In this document: one piece after another, positions 1 through 4,168 of the stretch
How the letters are laid out: each line of letters opens with the position of its first letter
Position numbering within the stretch: position 1 is the first letter of the stretch
From: Methylocapsa sp.
Lineage (GTDB): Bacteria > Pseudomonadota > Alphaproteobacteria > Rhizobiales > Beijerinckiaceae
Direction: 5' to 3'
NCBI GenBank assembly: GCA_003162995.1
Contig: PLUZ01000030.1
Location: 289 to 5,374 of the forward strand
Length of the DNA: 5,086 nucleotides
Notes under the pieces: model-generated
Database searches by the model: none
What the model was told of the DNA's origin: nothing
The model's input: only the letters and a program-made list of their open reading frames with translations
Translations under genes and position numbers: made by a program

Positions 1-290
1 TCTCGCGGCATGAGGCTATCAAGGGTATAGATTTCGCCCGTGGGATGAAGAGAAACTCGCGCCAGAATCGGGAACGCCCAATATTTCTGCCAAGAGGCGA
101 GCAAATCGGGATCAAGCCGCGGCGCGAACGTTGAGACGACATTGGCGCGCCGATCCACCGACAGCATTGCAATCTGTGCCGCCCCCACGGCGTCGGCAAG
201 CGCTACCAAAACGCTCGGCCAAAAATCGCTGTCGAGCGCCGCTTCGTAGATCAAATTGATCAGAATAATGAGCTCTTTGTGTCGGCTCAT
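1..290 (-). CDS. LuxR-type transcriptional regulator, N-terminal part (runs off window)
   Basis: The minus strand is open from an ATG at 290-288 to the window edge, giving 96 residues with no stop. The protein starts MSRHKELIILINLIYEAALD and continues with DSDFWPSVLVALADAVGA, then a later DSLMPR. This LIYEAALD-x(3)-WP-x(5)-LADA-x-GA pattern is the N-terminal sensor region I recognise from a class of LuxR-family regulators common in Hyphomicrobiales. In those proteins a GerE-type HTH lies at the C-terminus, which here would be outside the window. The ATG has no clear Shine-Dalgarno sequence. An in-frame GTG at 320-318 would add ten residues, and a stop just upstream of it limits the options. 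The gene lies on the host side of the integration junction and is unrelated to the element. The ligand and target genes cannot be told. Family assignment is fairly secure from the N-terminus alone, but the DNA-binding domain is not seen. Confidence 0.72.
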   Translation of the reverse strand, partial: MSRHKELIILINLIYEAALDSDFWPSVLVALADAVGAAQIAMLSVDRRANVVSTFAPRLDPDLLASWQKYWAFPILARVSLHPTGEIYTLDSLMPR

Positions 291-320
291 GGTACGGCCT
301 AGCGGCTCGAAGCGCTCCAC

Positions 321-808
321 AATGCTCTAGCTCGCGGATCGCGACCCATGGCCGCTCCCTATTTTTTTGAGGAAAAGCGAGGTAATATCAAACCGAGGCT
401 AGGACGCAACATTACATGCCCCTTTGCGGTCCGTAAAGCAGTCAAACCTGCAGGTTATCCGGCATTCACCAGTTGGGCCTAGCCCTGTGTTTCTCGCGTG
501 CCGCCAGCTTTCCTCACTAACGCAGGCACCATGTCCGGTTGGGGTCAAAATAAGAAAAGCTCGCAACGAGCATATGTTTTCCGCTCTTGTTTCGATAGCG
601 CACATGTGTCGAGGCAACATCGCCACCAACGCAACTGCTATAGCTGTTCCAAGCGTAAGATAGGCGGTTGCCGCTTTCCCCGAATTTCCGATTTCTGCTT
701 GACCTAGCGTTCGCTGTCGTTTGCTTACGTTCAGCGACGTTTATCGGGCAAGAGTTGGGCACGAAGCCGCGGCCAGCTGATATTCCACTCGCAACTCATT
801 GATTTTAT
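321..808. other. Host intergenic region without a convincing gene
   Basis: About 490 bases separate the leftward LuxR-type gene from the tRNA-Glu remnant. Several overlapping reading frames of 60-80 codons exist on both strands. Their translations are rich in Cys, Arg, Ser and His, show no family motif, mostly lack Shine-Dalgarno sequences and overlap one another, so I do not call them genes. The stretch would hold the upstream region of the LuxR-type gene and the downstream region of the original tRNA-Glu gene. A terminator-like hairpin is listed separately. A weak 6-bp inverted pair (TCGCTG near 715, CAGCGA near 732) has no T-run and is not called. Confidence 0.6.
547..571 (-). terminator. 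Possible intrinsic terminator of the leftward tRNA-Glu transcript
   Basis: Read on the minus strand, a perfect 5-bp stem (GCTCG, loop TTG, CGAGC; 571-559) is followed at once by the T-rich run TTTTCTTATTTT (558-547). The orientation suits transcription of the tRNA-Glu gene, whose 3' end lies about 240 bases upstream on that strand. The stem is short and the T-run is interrupted, so this is tentative. If real, it served the tRNA gene before the element inserted. Confidence 0.33.
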
Positions 809-855
809 TGGCGCGCCCAAGGGGAATCGAACCCCTGTTTTCGCCGTGAAAGGGC
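809..855 (-). tRNA. 3' fragment of tRNA-Glu (UUC): attachment-site scar of the element
   Basis: On the minus strand the sequence folds as the 3' part of a tRNA. It has anticodon loop CTTTCAC (852-846, anticodon TTC at 850-848) and 3' anticodon strand GGCGA (845-841). A four-base variable region AAAC follows, then a T arm with stem AGGGG/CCCCT and loop TTCGATT (836-820). The acceptor 3' strand TGGGCGC, discriminator G and encoded CCA occupy 819-809. This matches tRNA-Glu(UUC) layout, including the short variable region. On the 5' side only three anticodon-stem bases (855-853) still pair. Pairing breaks at 856, and no D arm or 5' acceptor strand follows. The gene is therefore a fragment, not a working tRNA. 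Tyrosine integrases commonly insert into tRNA 3' ends, leaving a whole tRNA at one element end and such a fragment at the other. The intact copy should lie at the far end, outside this window. Confidence 0.88.
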
Positions 856-890
856 TGAAACTAGCTTCACTTAGCTTCATAGAGCTTCCA
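856..890. repeat. Three tandem 10-bp repeats beside the att core
   Basis: Three copies of a TAGCTTCA-type unit sit at an exact 10-bp period: CTAGCTTCAC (861-870), TTAGCTTCAT (871-880) and AGAGCTTCCA (881-890). The first also forms a near-perfect 14-bp inverted repeat, TGAAACTAGCTTCA (856-869), centred on CTAG, with 12 of 14 positions symmetric. They begin directly where tRNA identity ends. Helically phased short direct repeats next to an att core are typical of excisionase or integrase arm-type sites, which is my inferred role here. The small HTH protein at 2872 is the obvious candidate ligand. Confidence 0.6.
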
Positions 891-934
891 TAACCAGTTG
901 AAATTACGTGCGTAGCCTATCCACAGCTTTCTGT

Positions 935-963
935 TTGTATATTGGACTCTTTGACGCTATATT
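935..963 (+). promoter_or_regulatory. Possible integrase promoter
   Basis: TATATT (958-963) matches a sigma-70 -10 box at five of six positions. TTGTAT (935-940), 17 bases upstream, is a weak -35 matching only the TTG. Transcription would start near 970 and give a leader of about 25 bases before the integrase ATG at 995. The boxes overlap the ATATTGGAC repeats, so anything binding those repeats would probably affect this promoter. Sequence-only call; the -35 is poor. Confidence 0.3.
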
Positions 964-978
964 GGACAAATATCGGAC
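938..978 (+). repeat. Three phased ATATTGGAC-type direct repeats upstream of integrase
   Basis: TATATTGGAC occurs exactly twice (938-947 and 958-967), and a third copy with one change, ATATCGGAC, lies at 970-978. The GGAC cores start at 944, 964 and 975. The 20- and 11-bp steps put all three on about the same face of the helix. They lie between the att core and the integrase start, where tyrosine integrases often have arm-type binding sites and where binding can also control int expression. The role is inferred; the repeats themselves are plain in the sequence. Confidence 0.55.
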
Positions 979-994
979 AGTCAAGGTTTTCGCC

Positions 995-2212
995 ATGTCA
1001 AAGACCGTTAGAGAACGCACAATGGACAGCGCGGCGGCGCGGGCCAAGCTCAAGGCTTCCGGAAAGCCATATTGGCGGTGTATCGATCCAGGGATGCATC
1101 TTGGTTATCGCAAGGGCTTAAGTGGCGGGAAATGGGTTCTGCGCCGCTATCTCGGGGACGAAAAATATATTGTGGAAACGATCGGGGCGGCCGATGACCA
1201 TTCCCCGGCTGACGGCGACACCGTCCTTGATTTTTTCCAAGCGCAACGCCGGGCTCGCGACATCACGGCAAAAGCCAAGACGCCCGCCTCACCGCAAGGG
1301 CCGCTGACGGTCGAGGCGGCACTAGATGCTTATTTCGAACGCCTGGAGCACGAAGGGAGCAAGTCCCTTGCCGACGCTCGCGGCCGAGCCAAGCTTCACA
1401 TCCTGCCAAAGCTTGGGAATATTTCGGTCACTGACCTGACCAGAGACAGACTCTCAAAATGGCTTACGGGGCTCGCTGGCAAGCACGATGACGACGACGT
1501 CATCCGCGGCCGCCGTGCCTCGGCCAACCGAGTCCTAACCATCCTGCGGGCCGCGCTTAACCAGGCATTTCGTGATAGCAAGATCAATACCGATGTCGCG
1601 TGGCGTACAGTCAAACCTTTTCGGGAGGTCGACGCACCTCGCCTGCGATACTTCACCAAGGATGAAGTCCGGCGGCTGATTAATGCTGCCCAAGGCGATT
1701 TCAGGAATCTGGTCAAGGCGGCACTTTTCACTGGATGCAAATATGGCGAGCTCACCCGCCTTCGCTCTGGCGATTTCAATCCCGACTCTGGAACTGTGTT
1801 TGTTGGGCAATCGAAAAGCGGCAAGGCCCGGCATGTTGTCTTGACCGACGAGGGTCGCAGATTTTTTGAAACCCTAGTCGCCGGCCAGCCTAGCAACGCC
1901 CTCATGCTTATCCGCGCGGACGGTGCAGCGTGGGGTGCCAGTCAGCAAATCAGGCCCATGGTCGACGCGCGCCAGGCCGCAAGCATCGACGATGGAAGCT
2001 TCCATATTTTAAGACACACGGCGGCAAGCCATCTCGTTATGAGCGGTGTCCCGTTGAATGTCGTGGCACACAATCTTGGCCATGCTGACACGCGGATGAC
2101 GGAAAAACATTACGCCCATCTTGCGCCGTCCTATGTCGCTGAGACGATTCGGAAATTCGCGCCGACGTTCGGGACGACGGATGACAGCAACATTGTTTCA
2201 ATTAGGGGTTAG
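995..2212 (+). CDS. int: Tyrosine recombinase (phage-type integrase) with Lys in place of catalytic Arg I
   Basis: This 405-residue protein should catalyse integration and, with an excisionase, excision of the element at the tRNA-Glu site. I chose ATG 995 because it gives MSKTVRERTMD, matching how relatives begin, and has AAGG at 984-987. The frame stays open back to a GTG at 908, but the extra 29 residues lie over the repeats and look non-coding. The N-terminal region (about 1-90) resembles arm-binding/SAM-like extensions, and a core-binding domain (about 95-205) follows. In the C-terminal catalytic domain I see K274 (SKSGK), H337 and R340 (HILRHT), H363 (LGHADTRM) and nucleophile Y373 (EKHYAHL). 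The first catalytic arginine, expected in TG-x-R-x-GEL, is K249 in TGCKYGEL (codon AAA, 1739-1741). Such a change severely impairs well-studied relatives, so activity is uncertain. The protein is otherwise full length with no frame break. Confidence 0.93.
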   Translation: MSKTVRERTMDSAAARAKLKASGKPYWRCIDPGMHLGYRKGLSGGKWVLRRYLGDEKYIVETIGAADDHSPADGDTVLDFFQAQRRARDITAKAKTPASPQGPLTVEAALDAYFERLEHEGSKSLADARGRAKLHILPKLGNISVTDLTRDRLSKWLTGLAGKHDDDDVIRGRRASANRVLTILRAALNQAFRDSKINTDVAWRTVKPFREVDAPRLRYFTKDEVRRLINAAQGDFRNLVKAALFTGCKYGELTRLRSGDFNPDSGTVFVGQSKSGKARHVVLTDEGRRFFETLVAGQPSNALMLIRADGAAWGASQQIRPMVDARQAASIDDGSFHILRHTAASHLVMSGVPLNVVAHNLGHADTRMTEKHYAHLAPSYVAETIRKFAPTFGTTDDSNIVSIRG

Positions 2213-2214
2213 TT

Positions 2215-2766
2215 ATGGAAGAGAAAATCATTGAAATGCCAGTGAGTACTTTAGTTGACGCCGCGAATTTTATCCTTGCGATGGCGGACGGCTCATTGAA
2301 ATTCGTCGGCCTGACCGAAGAGGACCGCGCGGCCGTTGAGCACGGGGTTGGCCAGGTTAACCGAGGGCTCGCCATTGCGCTGTCCGGCGACCCGGATCCT
2401 GTTAATCAGCAAGAGGCAGCGAGGTTGCTTATGTTGGGGGGCTTTCGAGTCGGTGAGCGGTGCGCGGTGTCGGCCAGCGAAGCAAAATATTGGGAACTCA
2501 AGAAACGCGGCGGCCCGAAGCGGCCCGGCAAGCGTAGTAAAAAAATGCGGGTGATTAATGACTATCTCCGCCTGTGTCTGCCAGAGATCATGCGGGCAAA
2601 CCCCGCCTTCTCACCGAAAGAGATAGCCGAAGAGATTATCCTCGACGGGAATCGCCCCACATCGATGTCAAAAGATGTCGAGTACCTGACCAAGGTAGTC
2701 CGGAAGGAAATAAACGCGCTGAAGGCCGAGGGCAAAGGAAAATCACTTAGGCTTGTCCACGGTTAA
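2215..2766 (+). CDS. Unrecognised 183-residue protein, possibly DNA-binding
   Basis: The ATG lies two bases after the integrase stop, with the purine-rich AGGGG overlapping the end of int, so the two are very likely cotranscribed. I do not recognise the family. The N-terminal half (about 1-90) is acidic and helical in appearance. A strongly basic stretch, GGPKRPGKRSKK (about 98-109), follows. The C-terminal part reads as several helices (NDYLRLCLPEIM, SPKEIAEEIILDG, then MSKDVEYLTKVVRKEINAL), which could suit a winged-helix or other nucleic-acid-binding fold. No signal peptide or membrane segment is seen. Its position between int and the excisionase-like gene, immediately before a gap with paired palindromes, makes a regulator of the early operon one possibility. 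That is inference from context only. Uninterrupted frame, clear start and tight spacing argue that it is a real gene. Confidence 0.8.
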   Translation: MEEKIIEMPVSTLVDAANFILAMADGSLKFVGLTEEDRAAVEHGVGQVNRGLAIALSGDPDPVNQQEAARLLMLGGFRVGERCAVSASEAKYWELKKRGGPKRPGKRSKKMRVINDYLRLCLPEIMRANPAFSPKEIAEEIILDGNRPTSMSKDVEYLTKVVRKEINALKAEGKGKSLRLVHG

Positions 2767-2770
2767 GGAC

Positions 2771-2803
2771 ACGAAGTACTTATAGACTGCTACGAAGTAC
2801 TTC
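2771..2803. promoter_or_regulatory. Paired AAGTACTT palindromes (operator-like) ahead of the early operon
   Basis: The 11-mer ACGAAGTACTT occurs twice, at 2771-2781 and 2792-2802, exactly 21 bp apart, which is two helical turns. Each contains the perfect palindrome AAGTACTT, and the second extends to GAAGTACTTC (2794-2803). Two identical symmetric sites on the same helical face, in the only sizeable gap of the rightward gene set, look like a dimeric repressor or activator operator for the genes starting at 2872. The two copies could also pair as a 9-bp hairpin (2773-2781 with 2795-2803), but it lacks a T-run, so I do not call a terminator. Confidence 0.62.
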
Positions 2804-2871
2804 AAAACCTAGCCTTTCAGTAAAACCGGGAGCAAGTTCAATCCACGCTAAGCAACACATTGGAGCGTGGA

Positions 2872-3087
2872 ATGACCTCGGAACAAACAGACGCATTATC
2901 GATTGTTGAATTTTGCCGCCGCAATGGAATTTCGACGGCGCTCTATTTCAAGATCAACAGGGAAGGGTTAGGCCCGCGTTTAATGCGCGTTGGGCGCCGT
3001 ACTCTCATTACTCGAGAAGCGGCAGAGGAATGGCGCCGGGAGCGGGAAGCCGCATCCGCACAGCCTCATGTCCCGGAGGCTGTGTGA
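2872..3087 (+). CDS. Small helix-turn-helix protein, excisionase/AlpA-like
   Basis: This 71-residue protein begins at ATG 2872, with GGAG at 2862-2865 six bases upstream. A TTG at 2860 would overlap that ribosome-binding site and is less likely. Residues 9-30 (LSIVEFCRRNGIS followed by TALYFKINREG) form the helix-turn-helix. GPRLMRVGRRTLI (34-46) is the wing, and TREAAEEWRRERE is the closing helix. This is the MerR-like HTH_17 layout found in excisionases, AlpA-type activators and similar small phage regulators. Excisionases bend DNA at repeats beside the att core to favour excision; AlpA-type proteins activate int transcription. Which role applies cannot be read from sequence. The tandem repeats at 861-890 and the palindromes at 2771-2803 are its candidate sites. 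It is separated from int by one gene and heads the early gene set. Confidence 0.82.
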   Translation: MTSEQTDALSIVEFCRRNGISTALYFKINREGLGPRLMRVGRRTLITREAAEEWRREREAASAQPHVPEAV

Positions 3088-3090
3088 CCT

Positions 3091-3474
3091 ATGTTTCCAA
3101 AAGAAAATGGGGCGCCTGCGTTGCGACCGCAGGGCCCCGATAGGACTAAGCTCAACGCTGCTAAATCTATCGAACTAAGCCCCGCATCGCAAGCGGAAAG
3201 TCGCCCATCGGCAGCCGTTTTCGAGACCGCGTCCGCGGTGTCTATGGACGAAGGCGCCATCCATGTCAGTATGGCCTGGCATTATTGTGAAAGCGCTTTG
3301 CTGTACGCCAATATCGGCGACGCGAGGGGATATCTGTATGCCATCAGCAGCCTCGTCGCGAGCGCCATTCGCGCCGGCGACGAAGCCGTCCAGCTGCGCA
3401 AAATACGCGCTGATTTTCGATCTGCGGAAGCCGAGCGGGGCAGCGCGGCCGCGCAACAGGAGGGCGCGCCATGA
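3091..3474 (+). CDS. Unrecognised 127-residue protein of the early operon
   Basis: ATG 3091 follows the excisionase-like stop by three bases and has GGAGG at 3075-3079, eleven bases upstream. The stop overlaps the next start as ATGA (3471-3474). I do not recognise the family. Residues 1-50 look low in structure (rich in Pro, Ala, Ser). From M52 (MDEGAIHVSMAWHYCESALL) onward the protein looks helical, with a compact YANIGDARGYLYAISSLVASAI segment and a charged tail, QLRKIRADFRSAEAERG. The ATG at 3244 (M52) is an alternative start that would keep the ordered part only, but it lacks a good Shine-Dalgarno sequence. No membrane segment or catalytic motif is evident. Overlap with the resolvase gene suggests a role in the same replication/recombination module, by context only. 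Confidence 0.72.
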   Translation: MFPKENGAPALRPQGPDRTKLNAAKSIELSPASQAESRPSAAVFETASAVSMDEGAIHVSMAWHYCESALLYANIGDARGYLYAISSLVASAIRAGDEAVQLRKIRADFRSAEAERGSAAAQQEGAP

Positions 3475-3941
3475 GCATCCATTGCATCTGTGGCATCGAT
3501 CCCGGCATTTCTGGTGCCGTCGCCTTCTATTTTCCGGCATCGCCGGATCACGTTACAGCCGAAGACTTGCCCATTGCGGCCGGCGCGATCGATTGCGCTA
3601 CATTGGCCGCGCGCATCGTCCAAATGGCGCCCGACGTTGCGATCGTCGAGAGGGTAGGCGCCATGCCAAAACAAGGCATTGCAAGCACGTTCAAGTTTGG
3701 AACGAGCTACGGCTGCTTGCTTGGCGTTCTCGGCGCCTTGCAAATCCGAACTGTTCTCGTAACGCCCCAGATCTGGAAACGCCACTTTCGCTTAGATTCC
3801 GACAAGGAGAAGAGCCGCGCGCTGGCGCTGCGCACGTTCGCTAAAACGCCGGAGCCATTCGGACGAAAGAGAGACGACGGGCGGGCAGAAGCATCGTTGC
3901 TCGCCCTCTATGGCGCCTCCATCGAAGGGAGGCAGCCATGA
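3471..3941 (+). CDS. RuvC-like Holliday-junction resolvase (phage type)
   Basis: This 156-residue protein has the RNase H-like fold signature of RuvC-type nucleases, which cut branched DNA such as Holliday junctions using two metal ions. Strand 1 is CICGIDPGISGAVAF with D10. The second acid is E60 in VAIVERVGAMPKQG. The C-terminal acids are D135/D136 and E140 in KRDDGRAEASLLALYG. QGIASTFKFGTSYGCLLGVLGAL (68-90) and TPQIWKRHF (98-106) are also typical of the phage branch, which is distinct from housekeeping ruvC. Start ATG 3471 has AGGAGGG at 3458-3464 and overlaps the previous stop; the end overlaps the next gene as ATGA (3938-3941). In phages such enzymes resolve replication and recombination intermediates before packaging. 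All expected acidic residues are present, so it is likely active. The exact substrate is not known. Confidence 0.87.
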   Translation: MSIHCICGIDPGISGAVAFYFPASPDHVTAEDLPIAAGAIDCATLAARIVQMAPDVAIVERVGAMPKQGIASTFKFGTSYGCLLGVLGALQIRTVLVTPQIWKRHFRLDSDKEKSRALALRTFAKTPEPFGRKRDDGRAEASLLALYGASIEGRQP

Positions 3942-4168
3942 GCGATCACGCCGCGATATGGCGGCTCATCGATCGCGTCCGCGACCGGTCTTATGACCTG
4001 TTCACCATCCCCGAAAAAAAGCGGCTTCACGATCTTGTCGTGCGCTTCAAGGCCAATGGCACGATTTCGCCAGATAACCTGGAATGGCTCAAACACGCCG
4101 ATGAGAATTTGCAAGGCATCGCCTCTTTCTCCGCAACCTTCCGCCGGCGGAAGGGAGGTGCGCGATGA
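3938..4168 (+). CDS. Unrecognised 76-residue protein between resolvase and helicase
   Basis: ATG 3938 overlaps the resolvase stop (ATGA) and has a strong AGGGAGG a few bases upstream. Its own stop overlaps the helicase start in the same way (4165-4168). The protein looks all-helical and charged: an N-terminal helix IWRLIDRVRDRSYDLF, then TIPEKKRLHDLVVRFKANG, then PDNLEWLKHADENLQGI, and a basic end, FRRRKGG. No cysteine cluster, membrane segment or known motif is present. The double overlap and good Shine-Dalgarno sequences make it a convincing gene despite its size. A small accessory protein for the helicase or resolvase is the natural guess, but nothing in the sequence names a function. Confidence 0.75.
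   Translation: MSDHAAIWRLIDRVRDRSYDLFTIPEKKRLHDLVVRFKANGTISPDNLEWLKHADENLQGIASFSATFRRRKGGAR

Noticed and set aside
424..762. Several overlapping 60-80 codon frames on both strands of the host intergenic region
   Set aside because: No family motif, no good ribosome-binding site, mutual overlap and unusual composition; treated as non-coding.
861..978. CRISPR-like repeat array
   Set aside because: Repeat units are only 9-10 bp with no spacers of constant length and no cas genes; phased protein-binding sites fit better.
908..994. 29-residue N-terminal extension of the integrase from GTG 908
   Set aside because: The extension covers the ATATTGGAC repeats and possible promoter, and relatives begin at the equivalent of ATG 995, which has its own AAGG.
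1396..1905. 169-codon open frame on the minus strand inside the integrase gene
   Set aside because: It lies wholly antisense to a clear integrase domain, has no motif, and its composition (Arg, Ser, Leu rich) is typical of the shadow frame of a GC-rich gene.
2773..2803. Hairpin as a rho-independent terminator after the 183-residue gene
   Set aside because: The stem arises because the two repeats are palindromic, it is AT-rich, and no T-run follows; an operator explains the symmetry better.
3263..3844. 193-codon plus-strand frame overlapping the unknown and resolvase genes
   Set aside because: It is Arg/Ser/Cys rich and runs across two genes whose frames are supported by RuvC motifs, Shine-Dalgarno sites and ATGA overlaps.
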